Source: Actinobacteria bacterium casp-actino8 | GTDB taxonomy: Bacteria > Actinomycetota > Acidimicrobiia > Acidimicrobiales > Ilumatobacteraceae | Length of the DNA stretch: 22,907 bases | Reading direction: 5' to 3' | Assembly (NCBI GenBank): GCA_001510455.1 | Contig: LFFH01000011.1 | Coordinates: 1-22,907, forward strand | Part shown: positions 13,069-21,045 of the stretch, one piece after another | Layout of the letters: each line of letters opens with the position of its first letter | How positions within the stretch are numbered: the first letter of the stretch is position 1 | Program-made: the position numbers and the translations under genes | Notes under the pieces: generated by a model | Database searches by the model: none | The model's input: the letters and a program-made list of their open reading frames with translations, nothing else | Told to the model about the DNA's origin: nothing

Positions 13069-14604
13069 ATGCCTGTGTTCGCATCAGAACTCGCCCGTGA
13101 ACGACCCGACGAGGTGGCGATCCGCGATCCACGTCGTACCTATCTCTGGGGTGAGGTCGGCGACATCCTCAATCGCGTGGCAAACCTTGTTCTCACCCGA
13201 GATCTCGGTGACCGTCGACGGGTTGCCGTCTTCGCCGAGAACGCGGCCGAGACGGCTCTCGCGCACCTCGGCTGTCTGCTCGGCAGCGTGTCGACGGTGC
13301 CGGTCAATTTTCACCTGACCGCGGAGGAAGTCGCTTACATCCTCGTCGATTCCGAATCACGCGTGCTGTTCGTCGGTCCCGAGACGTTCGAACGGGGCCT
13401 CGTCGCAGCCGACTTGGCGCGGGCCGAGGGAACCGATCTCGAAGTCATCGGTTGGAACGTGGAATCGCCCGGAGTCACGCGGTGGAACGACTGGTTGGCA
13501 TCGGGTGATCAGTCGGACCCGCCTCTCGACGTCGTCCCACGCGCCAATCTTCTCTACACATCCGGCACGACGGGTCGACCGAAGGGAACCGAACTGCCAC
13601 CGACGATGTTCGCCGGTGGTGACACGATGGCCGAACATCTCGAGGGAATGAAAGCGAATCGATTCGCCGCGTTCGGCACCCATCTCGTCGTCGGGCCGAT
13701 GTATCACACCGGTCCGCTGAACGGCATGCGACTCCTGGTTCGTGGCGTTCCGATGGTGATCCTGGCCAAGTTCGACGCCGAAGCCACGTTGGCAGCGATT
13801 CAAGAGTTCCGCACGGAATCCTCGGTCATGGTCCCGACGCACTTCGTTCGTCTTCTCGCATTGCCCGACGAGGTGAAGGAAAAGTACGACGTGTCGTCGA
13901 TGAAGTTGGCCGCCCACACCGGAGCCTCGTGTCCGGTCGACGTGAAGAGAGCCATGATCGAATGGTGGGGACCGATCTTCATCGACGCTTATGGCGCGAC
14001 CGAGGTGGGCACGACGTGTCAGATAACGAGCCAAGAATGGTTGGATCATCCAGGTTCGGTCGGACGCCCCATTCCTCCTTTCTCGGTGAAAGTTCTGGAT
14101 GACGACGGTGAAGAAGTGGCACCGGGGATCGAGGGACGGCTGTTCTTCGTCGACGCCACCGGGCGCGGCGTGATCTATCCGAACGACCCCGAGAAGACGG
14201 CGGCGGCCAACATCGCGCCCGGGGTTTTCACGCTCGGTGAGATCGGATTCGTCGATGCCGAGGGCTACGTCTACATCACGGATCGCTTTTCCGACATGGT
14301 GGTATCGGGGGGTGTGAACATCTACCCGGCCGAAGCCGAACAGGTCCTCGTTCAGCATCCGGCAGTCCTGGATGCGGCTTGCATCGGAGTCCCACATCCC
14401 GAAATGGGAGAGGAGCTGAAAGCGCTCGTGATCCTTCGTGAAGGCTCGTCGTTGGCCGACCCGAGTGAGATCATCACCTTCTGCCGTGAGCGTCTCAGTC
14501 ACTACAAGTGTCCACGCACCATCGAAATCGTGCCGGATCTCGGTCGTAACACCATGGGAAAGATCAACAAACGCAAGTTGCGTGCGCCGTATTGGGAGAA
14601 GTGA
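13069..14604 (+). CDS. Acyl-CoA synthetase-like adenylate-forming enzyme (second paralogue)
   Basis: This 511-residue protein is a paralogue of the ligase at 3306, sharing YTSGTTGRPKG (163-173), the HTGASCP and MIEWWGP segments, YGATE (308-312), the SGGVNIYPAE hinge and the C-terminal lysine K498 in NTMGKINK. Two core positions deviate. The TGD motif, whose Asp normally contacts the ATP ribose, reads LGE (389-391). The DRxKD motif reads DRFSD (405-409), losing the usual Lys. Activity may persist with altered kinetics, or the enzyme may have changed role. ATG 13069 follows a leaderless-type -10 box. Its stop overlaps the crotonase start (TGATG), giving a coupled ligase-crotonase pair. Confidence 0.9.
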   Translation: MPVFASELARERPDEVAIRDPRRTYLWGEVGDILNRVANLVLTRDLGDRRRVAVFAENAAETALAHLGCLLGSVSTVPVNFHLTAEEVAYILVDSESRVLFVGPETFERGLVAADLARAEGTDLEVIGWNVESPGVTRWNDWLASGDQSDPPLDVVPRANLLYTSGTTGRPKGTELPPTMFAGGDTMAEHLEGMKANRFAAFGTHLVVGPMYHTGPLNGMRLLVRGVPMVILAKFDAEATLAAIQEFRTESSVMVPTHFVRLLALPDEVKEKYDVSSMKLAAHTGASCPVDVKRAMIEWWGPIFIDAYGATEVGTTCQITSQEWLDHPGSVGRPIPPFSVKVLDDDGEEVAPGIEGRLFFVDATGRGVIYPNDPEKTAAANIAPGVFTLGEIGFVDAEGYVYITDRFSDMVVSGGVNIYPAEAEQVLVQHPAVLDAACIGVPHPEMGEELKALVILREGSSLADPSEIITFCRERLSHYKCPRTIEIVPDLGRNTMGKINKRKLRAPYWEK

Positions 14605-15458
14605 TGTCCGAGCCAGTTCTGATCGTGGAAGATGTGGCCCCTCGAGTACGACGACTCACGTTGAATCGTCCTGAGAAGCGCAACGCGTTGAACGACGATC
14701 TCCGCGGTGCTCTCTTCGACGCACTGCGGGCCGGTGACAAGGATCGGGATGTCTCGGTGATGATCGTTCGAGGAGCCGGAACGTGTTTTTCGGCCGGCTA
14801 CGACCTCGGGTCGTCGAACTCCGACGTGGAAAGATCCAGCGCTTTCGCCGACGGTTGGTGGTCGCGGCACGTGGTCAACAACTGGTTCGAGATGTGGGAC
14901 ATGGCCACACCGATCATCGGCCAAGTACACGGTTACTGCTTGGCCGGTGGAAGTGAGCTCGCCACGGCGTGCGATCTGGTGTACGTGGCGCACGATGCCA
15001 AGATCGGCTACCCGCCCGTGCGCCTCATGTCCCCACCCGACATGCAGTGGCAGACGTGGCTCATGGGTCTGCGCCGCGGCATGGAGGCGCTCTTGACCGG
15101 TGACTCGATGTCGGGGGACGACGCGGTGACTGCTGGCTTCGCCAATCGGGCTTTCCCGGTCGCGGACCTCGACACCGAAGTTCTCGCCATCGCCGAGCGG
15201 GTGGCCAAGATCCCCTCCGACTTGTTGGCCCTGAACAAACGGGCTGCCCACCGGGCGATGGAGGCCATGGGCATTCGCGCCGGAATCAGAGCCACGGCCG
15301 AGATTCAGGCCCTCGGCTTCCATCAGCCCTCGTCCCGGGAGTACCTGGCCTCTTTCGCAACAAAAGGGGTGACGGCGGCGTTGTCCCAACGGGATGCGGC
15401 CTTCGGCGACTACCGAGAAGCCGGGACTCCTTCGACCTCTTCGTCGTCGCCGGAGTGA
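14604..15458 (+). CDS. Enoyl-CoA hydratase/isomerase (crotonase) family protein
   Basis: This 284-residue crotonase-fold protein has the oxyanion-hole segments FSAGYDL (62-68) and LAGGSELA (113-120). Glu118 corresponds to rat hydratase Glu144. The position of the second catalytic acid, Glu164 in the rat enzyme, reads YPPV with Pro138, so standard water addition may not be its reaction. The fold also supports isomerases, hydrolases, decarboxylases and C-C lyases. It ends with a Ser/Thr/Pro-rich tail. I chose ATG 14604, overlapping the ligase stop by one base with GGGAGAA upstream. The stop codon lies inside a strong hairpin that probably ends this transcript. Confidence 0.88.
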   Translation: MSEPVLIVEDVAPRVRRLTLNRPEKRNALNDDLRGALFDALRAGDKDRDVSVMIVRGAGTCFSAGYDLGSSNSDVERSSAFADGWWSRHVVNNWFEMWDMATPIIGQVHGYCLAGGSELATACDLVYVAHDAKIGYPPVRLMSPPDMQWQTWLMGLRRGMEALLTGDSMSGDDAVTAGFANRAFPVADLDTEVLAIAERVAKIPSDLLALNKRAAHRAMEAMGIRAGIRATAEIQALGFHQPSSREYLASFATKGVTAALSQRDAAFGDYREAGTPSTSSSSPE

Positions 15459-15478
15459 CTTCGGTTACTAATCCGGCG
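15448..15478 (+). terminator. Hairpin terminator candidate with TTCG loop after the crotonase gene
   Basis: CGCCGGA (15448-15454) pairs with TCCGGCG (15472-15478). Inside, GTGAC (15455-15459) pairs with GTTAC (15464-15468) with one G-T wobble, closed by a C(TTCG)G tetraloop, a very stable RNA loop. Three bases bulge on the right arm. The crotonase stop (15456-15458) is in the stem. No T-tract follows, as is common for high-GC actinobacteria. Confidence 0.55.
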
Positions 15479-15487
15479 GTCAATTCA

Positions 15488-15496
15488 TGCTAAGAA
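15488..15496 (+). promoter_or_regulatory. Possible extended -10 of the importer operon
   Basis: TGC followed by TAAGAA, then T, resembles an extended -10 element. Initiation near 15503 would give a leader of about 38 nt containing the ribosome-binding site at 15529-15535. The match is partial and no good -35 box is at the usual distance, so this is tentative. Confidence 0.25.
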
Positions 15497-15528
15497 TGGG
15501 TCACCTGCCGGAGACGTCAGGTTCCAAT

Positions 15529-15535
15529 AGGGGGA
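15529..15535 (+). promoter_or_regulatory. Ribosome-binding site that decides the GTG start of the receptor gene
   Basis: AGGGGGA lies 5 nt before GTG 15541. An in-frame ATG at 15487 has no such sequence and would bury the lipoprotein signal peptide behind 18 extra residues, so GTG 15541 is chosen. Confidence 0.7.
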
Positions 15536-15540
15536 AAACA

Positions 15541-17064
15541 GTGCACAAGCGCTCCAAGCTTTTGACCGCGCTCGTCGCAGTGGCCGGACTGACTCTGGCC
15601 GCCTGCGGGGGCGACGATGGGGGATCGTCCGACGCTCCGGCGACCGACGCTCCGGCGACCGAAGCTCCGTCGACCGACGAGCCGTCGACGGACGCTCCGG
15701 CCGAACCGAGCGATTCGGGATGTCCGGCCGAACCCGATACGTCACTCGACGCTGCCGGTGGTGAGGGCCTGGGTGCTCTCGAGCAGGCACTGCAGTGTGC
15801 CGAAGTCAGCCCGCTCGCTGCGGACGGCGATCCGATCGTCATCGGCATCATGAACCCGGAGGGCGACCCCAACGGTTCGTTCCCCGAGTACACCGTGATG
15901 GCGCAGGCCGCCGTTGACTTCATCAACGAAGAATTGGGTGGAATTGGCGCCGATTACGCGTCGGGCACCCCGGGTCGACCCATCAAACTCGAAGTCTGCA
16001 AGATGGCCATTTCGCCGGTCGATTCGCAGAAGTGCGCCAACGAACTGGCCTCGAAGAACCCTCTCGTCGTCTACTCGACGCTGAACTTCTTCGGTAACCA
16101 CTTCCCGATTCTCGTGGAAGCAGGAATTCCGGTAGTGGTCGGTACGCCGATCTCGCCCGCTGACTTCACGACCGCTGGTGTGTACGCCATCGGTGGTGGC
16201 GGTGGATGTCTTGGTGTTCACACGGGTCTCATCCAGTACGCAACTCAGGATGTCCTCGGTGGCACGGCCGATCCTGTCAAGGTGGCCGTGCCCTGGGCGA
16301 ACACTCCGCCAGGCGTGTTCTGTTACCACGACCTCGAGAAGAAGCCCATGAACGTCCTGAACGGATCGACCGCTTCGTCATCGTCGCTCGCCGGATCGAT
16401 GCCTGGTCTCGAGCACATCGGCGTGCCGATCCTTCCGGGTCAGGCCGACGTGACGCCCGATGCTCAGAAGGTGCTCGACTTCGGACCCGACGTCGTCATC
16501 TACTCGGGCCAGGGCGCCGACTGCTGGTCGCTCGTCAACTCGATGTTGAAGCTCGGCTGGACTCCTGACGCGACGCCGCTCGTGTTGTCGGGCGCTTGCA
16601 CCGACCTCACGACCATGAGCGAACTCGGCGACAAGATCAAGGGCGTCTACCTGATTGGATCCTCGTCGATTCTCGTCCCCGACGCACTTCCGGCCGGTCA
16701 GTTGCAGCGTGAGGCTCGCGTCTACAACGAGAAGGGCGCACAGTACGCATCCGACGACACCTCGGTGGGTAAGGGCTTCGGAACCCAGGGATTCACGGGC
16801 ATCATGGCCATTTGGCAGATCGCCAACTCCATTGCTGGTGATCTGAGCGGTGAATCGTTGGTGGAGGCGTTCGAAGCGACCAAGGGCCACCACGCCTTTG
16901 CCGGTTCGGGTATCTCGTGCCAGGACGCCATCGCTCCGTACGTCGCCGTGTGCAACTCCTTGGTGTCGGCCAGCCAGTGGGACGGCAGCACCTTGGTGCC
17001 GGTGAAGGGCGACTTCTCCGGTCTCGACCTGGTGGCGGGAACCGAACTCGACTTCGGATCCTGA
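15541..17064 (+). CDS. ABC importer substrate-binding lipoprotein (LivK-type, periplasmic binding protein type I fold)
   Basis: This 507-residue protein starts with a lipoprotein signal peptide: positive MHKRSK, a hydrophobic run, and lipobox LAAC with the lipidated Cys22. An acidic Pro/Thr linker of pentapeptide repeats (roughly residues 31-54) follows, tethering the receptor to the membrane. The binding domain begins near residue 95 with PIVIGIMNPEGDPNG and continues through two lobes typical of the Leu/Ile/Val-binding family (Peripla_BP_6). Family ligands range from amino acids to amides, urea and aromatic acids, so leucine should not be assumed. It is the first gene of the importer locus and is separated from the permease by strong hairpins, fitting higher expression of the receptor. 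Confidence 0.92.
   Translation: MHKRSKLLTALVAVAGLTLAACGGDDGGSSDAPATDAPATEAPSTDEPSTDAPAEPSDSGCPAEPDTSLDAAGGEGLGALEQALQCAEVSPLAADGDPIVIGIMNPEGDPNGSFPEYTVMAQAAVDFINEELGGIGADYASGTPGRPIKLEVCKMAISPVDSQKCANELASKNPLVVYSTLNFFGNHFPILVEAGIPVVVGTPISPADFTTAGVYAIGGGGGCLGVHTGLIQYATQDVLGGTADPVKVAVPWANTPPGVFCYHDLEKKPMNVLNGSTASSSSLAGSMPGLEHIGVPILPGQADVTPDAQKVLDFGPDVVIYSGQGADCWSLVNSMLKLGWTPDATPLVLSGACTDLTTMSELGDKIKGVYLIGSSSILVPDALPAGQLQREARVYNEKGAQYASDDTSVGKGFGTQGFTGIMAIWQIANSIAGDLSGESLVEAFEATKGHHAFAGSGISCQDAIAPYVAVCNSLVSASQWDGSTLVPVKGDFSGLDLVAGTELDFGS
15631..15702 (+). repeat. 15-bp tandem repeat encoding a DAPAT-like linker
   Basis: Nearly five 15-bp units begin at 15631, 15646, 15661, 15676 and 15691 (the last is 12 bp). 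The first two are identical (GACGCTCCGGCGACC); the others carry a few substitutions. They encode DAPAT, DAPAT, EAPST, DEPST and DAPA just after the lipid anchor. In-frame units allow linker length changes by slippage without frameshift. Confidence 0.9.
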
Positions 17065-17071
17065 TGATTTC

Positions 17072-17112
17072 CGTGGGGTGGGCCGAGACCTCGTGTCTCG
17101 GCCCACCCCACG
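17072..17112 (+). terminator. Long perfect hairpin between receptor and permease genes
   Basis: The arms 17072-17089 and 17095-17112 are perfectly complementary over 18 bp, with a 5-nt loop (CTCGT). The hairpin lies 7 nt after the receptor stop and has no following T-tract. It could act as a partial terminator, or as a 3' stabiliser of the receptor mRNA, allowing more receptor than permease from one promoter. Confidence 0.7.
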
Positions 17113-17148
17113 ATGACATCCGACCTCGGTCGGATCGTTCGAGGCGGT

Positions 17149-17174
17149 GATGGGCACCGTCGTTGTTGCCCATC
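17149..17174 (+). promoter_or_regulatory. Hairpin abutting the permease ribosome-binding site
   Basis: GATGGGCA (17149-17156) pairs with TGCCCATC (17167-17174) around a 10-nt loop. The G-rich ribosome-binding stretch GGGGGAAAGG begins at the next base (17175). A third small hairpin, CCGACC/GGTCGG, occupies 17120-17133. The position suggests an influence on permease translation. Confidence 0.4.
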
Positions 17175-17190
17175 GGGGGAAAGGGTTCTC

Positions 17191-19494
17191 GTGAAGGACG
17201 CGATTGCTTTCGCATTCCTCGGCTTGGGGGCGGGAAGTTTCTTCGCTCTCATGGCGTCAGGCCTCGTCGTGGCCTACAAGGGTTCGGGGGTGATCAACTT
17301 CGCCCACGGTTCGGTGGCGATGTATGCCGGCTTCACCTTCAACTATCTGCGTATCGACGGCAAGTTGCGTCTTCCGTGGATCGATTTCTTGCCCACACAC
17401 CAACTGAACGTGCCCGTCAAGATCACGATCTCCTCAGGAGGTCGTGTTTATGTCTGGTTGGCGGTCGCGATCGCTCTGGCGATGTCGGTACTTCTCGGCG
17501 CCGCCATGCATTATCTGGTGTTCCGTCCCTTGCGCAACGCGGCTCCACTCGGCAAAGTCATCGGAGCCATCGGTGTGATGCTCTATCTCCAAGGCGTCGC
17601 ACTCGTGAATTTCGGGTCGGAGAACCCCCAACCGAAGTCTCTCCTCCTGCCCGACACCCTCTTTCGCAACTTCCTCGGCTTCGGCAAGCCGCTTCCGGGT
17701 GAGAATCTCGGACTCCTCATCATCGCCGTGGTGCTCGGCGCCGCGCTCTGGTTCAACTACAAGTTCACTCGTTTCGGTCTGGCGACTCGTGCTGCGGCGG
17801 GCAACGAGAAGGGCGCCATTCTTCTCGGCTACTCGCCCGATCGCTTGGCTCTGTACAACTGGATGATCGCCACTCTCGTCGCCGGAATCGCCGGAGTCTT
17901 CGTCGGCTCGATCACCGGTGCCCTCACTCCCACCAAGTTCACGACTCTCATCGTTCCGGCCCTCGGAGCTGCACTCATCGGTTCGTTGTCGTCGGTCCCC
18001 ATCGCCATTGCCGGCGGTCTCGGAATCGGCATGCTCCAGACGGTCACCTCGACGTGGATGACCGGGAAGTCGTGGTTCCCGGGATGGCTGCAGTCGGGCG
18101 CCACCGATGCCATTCCGCTCATCATCATCGTCGTGACACTGTTCGTGCGGGGTAAATCGCTACCCATTCGAGGAACCATCGAGGAGCGACGCCTTCCGCT
18201 CTCGCCCTATCCGAAGCGGATCGGATGGCACGTCGCGGTCTGGGTGCCGGTGGGGTTGATCCTTGCCTATGGGCTCCCGGGTGACTTCGTGTTCGCTGGC
18301 TTCTCGGGCAAGTGGAGCTTCGCATTGATGACTTCCCTGATTGCGGCGATGCTCATGCTCAGTTATGTGTTGTTGGCCGGATACGTGGGCCAGATCTCCA
18401 TGGTGCAGTTGTCGATCGCCGGCGTCGCAGCATTCTTCATGGCCAGAATGAGTGCCAATGGCGTCCCGAGCCCGCAGGACCCCTTCGCCGTGGCCGGACC
18501 GGGATTGCCATGGCCCATCTCGGCGACTCTCGGCGTCATCGTCGCCATCGCGGTCGGAGTTCTCCTCGGAATTCCAGCTCTGAGAATTCGTGGTGTGCAG
18601 TTGGCGGTGGTGACCATCGCAGCAGCGGTGTCGTTGCAGACGCTTTATTTCGACAACGCGAAGTTGACGAAGCTCATGGCGGGTTCGAATGCAGCCGTGC
18701 CGTCTCCGACTTTTTTCGGGGCTGATATCGGGTCATCAGGTCCCCGTGGTCTGACCGACTCTCCCAAGTTCGTAGCGTTCTGTGTGGTCGTGCTTGCGCT
18801 TCTGTGCGTCGTGGTCTCGAACCTTCGTCGCGGAAGCACTGGCCGACGATTCCTGGCCGTTCGTGCGAACGAGAGGGCGGCGGCATCGGCTGGTATCGAC
18901 GTGGCTCGAACCAAGTTGCTGGCCTTCGGAATCGCATCGGGTATCGCCGGCGTCGCTGGCGTGATGACTGCGTTCCAGCAGCAGCAGATCTCGTCGTCGA
19001 ACTGGGTGTATTTCGCCGGGTTGATCGCACTCGCCTTCGCCTATCTGGGTGGCATCACCTCGGTGGCCGGTGCCTTGATCGGCGGCATGCTCACCGGTTC
19101 GGGCCTGGTGTCAGTGTTCGGCTCCCACCAGTCGGACGGGCTCCATGCCTACACGCCTTTGATCGGTGGAGTCGGAATGATCCTCACTGCGATCATCCAC
19201 CCATCAGGTCAGGCGATGTTGTTCCAGCCGCTCTTGCAATATTTCGGGAGTTGGCTGAGGAAAGCGCGCTCGGCTGAATGGAAGTTCGTCGGTCGACGCC
19301 TCGGTCCGTATGTCGTGCTGGGACTCGCCCTCGGAGCGATCGGTATCAACCCGTGGCGCACCGACGACTGGAGTCGACCATGGATGATGGTGGTCGGTGT
19401 ACTCCTCGTTCTCTTCGTTCGATCGATCGTGGTGCGTGTCAAAGGCGGCGGACATGGTCCATCACCGGTTTCCGACATGGAGGTGGCCTCATGA
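17191..19494 (+). CDS. Fused LivH-LivM permease of a branched-chain-amino-acid-type ABC importer
   Basis: This 767-residue membrane protein joins both permease subunits. Residues 1 to about 322 are LivH-like (VINFAHGSVAM early, then RAAAGNEKGAILLGYSPDR as the ATPase-contacting loop). A linker of about 25 residues follows. LivM-like sequence runs to about 690 (SYVLLAGYVGQISMVQLSIAG, then RANERAAASAGIDVARTK as the second contact loop). Two further hydrophobic segments after about residue 705 extend beyond a normal LivM. GTG 17191 is chosen because GGGGGAAAGG precedes it and the hydrophobic LivH N-terminus begins there; an open frame to 17113 covers the intergenic hairpins. The stop overlaps the first ATPase start by four bases (ATGA). 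The fusion supplies both transmembrane halves for one importer. Confidence 0.92.
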   Translation: MKDAIAFAFLGLGAGSFFALMASGLVVAYKGSGVINFAHGSVAMYAGFTFNYLRIDGKLRLPWIDFLPTHQLNVPVKITISSGGRVYVWLAVAIALAMSVLLGAAMHYLVFRPLRNAAPLGKVIGAIGVMLYLQGVALVNFGSENPQPKSLLLPDTLFRNFLGFGKPLPGENLGLLIIAVVLGAALWFNYKFTRFGLATRAAAGNEKGAILLGYSPDRLALYNWMIATLVAGIAGVFVGSITGALTPTKFTTLIVPALGAALIGSLSSVPIAIAGGLGIGMLQTVTSTWMTGKSWFPGWLQSGATDAIPLIIIVVTLFVRGKSLPIRGTIEERRLPLSPYPKRIGWHVAVWVPVGLILAYGLPGDFVFAGFSGKWSFALMTSLIAAMLMLSYVLLAGYVGQISMVQLSIAGVAAFFMARMSANGVPSPQDPFAVAGPGLPWPISATLGVIVAIAVGVLLGIPALRIRGVQLAVVTIAAAVSLQTLYFDNAKLTKLMAGSNAAVPSPTFFGADIGSSGPRGLTDSPKFVAFCVVVLALLCVVVSNLRRGSTGRRFLAVRANERAAASAGIDVARTKLLAFGIASGIAGVAGVMTAFQQQQISSSNWVYFAGLIALAFAYLGGITSVAGALIGGMLTGSGLVSVFGSHQSDGLHAYTPLIGGVGMILTAIIHPSGQAMLFQPLLQYFGSWLRKARSAEWKFVGRRLGPYVVLGLALGAIGINPWRTDDWSRPWMMVVGVLLVLFVRSIVVRVKGGGHGPSPVSDMEVAS

Positions 19495-20309
19495 CTCATC
19501 TTCTCGAAACTTCGGACCTCACGGTCGCTTACGGCGGACTGCGGGCCAACTCCGACGTGAACATCAGGGTCGAAAAGGGCAAGCTGACCGGCCTGATCGG
19601 CCCGAATGGTGCTGGAAAGACCACATTCATCGACGCCATCACCGGTTATACGCCGATCACGTCAGGAACCGCGAAGTTCAAGGGCCGTGATCTGGTGACC
19701 GAATCACCGGCAAAGAGGGCGCGCCAAGGACTGGTCAGAACTTTTCAGTCACTCGAACTGTTCGAAGACCTGACCGTCTGGGACAACTTGATCGTCATGG
19801 CCGAACCCACGAAGTGGTGGGCCTTTCTGGCCGACATCGTGAGCCCGTTGCGCACCACCGGAGTGGAGGAGCGAGCCGAGAACGCGTTGAATCTGCTCGG
19901 TCTCACCGAGTTCCGCGACCGACTCACTCTCGATCTTTCCCATGGTCAGCGAAAACTGGTGAGTGTGGCGCGCAGCCTGGCCGCTGCTCCTGAGCTCTTG
20001 CTGTTGGACGAACCGGCCGCTGGACTCGACACGGTCGAATCACAGCAACTCGGTGTCTTGTTGCGACGTATCGTCGAAGATGGTACGACGATCTTTCTGA
20101 TCGATCACGACATGGGTCTCGTCCTGAGCGTGTGCGATTACATCTACGTCCTGGACTTCGGTCAGATCATCGCCGAAGGCACGCCAGCCGAAGTGAGGTC
20201 GAACCCTGACGTCATTCGCGCCTACCTCGGAGAGACGGCCGGTGAGATACAGGCATCCGAAGGCGCAGCGGCGTCGTCGGCGTTGCGCGACGAAGGAAGT
20301 AACCGATGA
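19491..20309 (+). CDS. livG: LivG-type ABC transporter ATPase, first copy
   Basis: This 272-residue ATPase has Walker A GPNGAGKT (37-44), Q-loop FQS (85-87), signature LSHGQ (149-153), Walker B LLLLDE (169-174) and switch His206 (IDHDMGLVL). IDHDM and the [15 protein letters not shown] end are LivG-type. The 25-residue Ala/Glu/Ser-rich tail ([15 protein letters not shown] region) extends beyond the usual roughly 250 residues and is absent from the second copy. ATG 19491 overlaps the permease stop as ATGA. It pairs with the LivF-type ATPase that follows to energise the fused permease. Confidence 0.93.
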   Translation: MTHLLETSDLTVAYGGLRANSDVNIRVEKGKLTGLIGPNGAGKTTFIDAITGYTPITSGTAKFKGRDLVTESPAKRARQGLVRTFQSLELFEDLTVWDNLIVMAEPTKWWAFLADIVSPLRTTGVEERAENALNLLGLTEFRDRLTLDLSHGQRKLVSVARSLAAAPELLLLDEPAAGLDTVESQQLGVLLRRIVEDGTTIFLIDHDMGLVLSVCDYIYVLDFGQIIAEGTPAEVRSNPDVIRAYLGETAGEIQASEGAAASSALRDEGSNR

Positions 20310-21025
20310 GTGATTCGTTGATCTCCATCCAGGGTCTGAGTTCCGGATACGGCGGGATCCCGGTACTTCGGCAGTTGTCGCTCACGGTGGGTCCCGGTGA
20401 GGTGGTGGCTCTGCTCGGTCCGAACGGAGCTGGCAAGACCACGACCCTTCTGACCATCAGTGGCATTCTCCAGCCCATCGACGGACGAGTCGACGTTCTC
20501 GGTGAAGACGTCGCGGGGCAGAAACCCGAGAAGATTGCCCGACGGGGTCTGGCCCACGTGGCCGAGGACCGTTCTCTCTTCTTCGACCTGACGGTGAAGG
20601 AGAACTTGCGACTCGGCCTAACAGGTGACCGCGCCCAACGTGGCGAAGCCATGGAATCGGCACTCGAGATGTTTCCGGCTCTACGACCCCTGGTCGATCG
20701 ACGGGCTGGGCTCTTGTCGGGAGGCGAACAACAAATGTTGGCCATGGCCAGAGGTCTGGCGTCTCGCCCCAAGGTTCTGCTCATCGACGAGATGAGTCTT
20801 GGATTGGCGCCGATCATCGTGGAGCGAATGTTGCCGATCGTGCGACGTATTGCCGACGAAACCGGCGCGGGAGTGCTGATGGTCGAACAGCACGTGGGTC
20901 TGGCGTTGTCGGTGGCCGACCGCGGGTACGTGCTTGCGCATGGCGAATTGACGATGGAGGGCTCGGCGTCCGAACTGCGAGCGAATCGAAAGTTGGTCGA
21001 GGAGTCGTACCTCGGAGGTGTCTGA
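20306..21025 (+). CDS. livF: LivF-type ABC transporter ATPase, first copy
   Basis: This 239-residue ATPase has Walker A GPNGAGKT (38-45), signature LSGGE (137-141), Walker B VLLIDE (157-162) and the switch His in VEQHVGLAL. The [13 protein letters not shown] segment is LivF-type, with Met where many family members have Pro. The start overlaps the preceding stop by four bases (ATGA), indicating translational coupling with the first LivG. The size is normal for LivF. Confidence 0.93.
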   Translation: MSDSLISIQGLSSGYGGIPVLRQLSLTVGPGEVVALLGPNGAGKTTTLLTISGILQPIDGRVDVLGEDVAGQKPEKIARRGLAHVAEDRSLFFDLTVKENLRLGLTGDRAQRGEAMESALEMFPALRPLVDRRAGLLSGGEQQMLAMARGLASRPKVLLIDEMSLGLAPIIVERMLPIVRRIADETGAGVLMVEQHVGLALSVADRGYVLAHGELTMEGSASELRANRKLVEESYLGGV

Positions 21026-21045
21026 GGTACGACGAAGGGGGAGCC

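Noticed and set aside
13357..14502. A 381-codon open frame on the - strand inside the second ligase
   Set aside because: It is entirely antisense to a well-supported ligase gene and is rich in Arg, His and Asp without family signatures.
15487..15540. Upstream ATG as start of the receptor gene
   Set aside because: It would add 18 residues before the signal peptide and has no ribosome-binding site, unlike GTG 15541.
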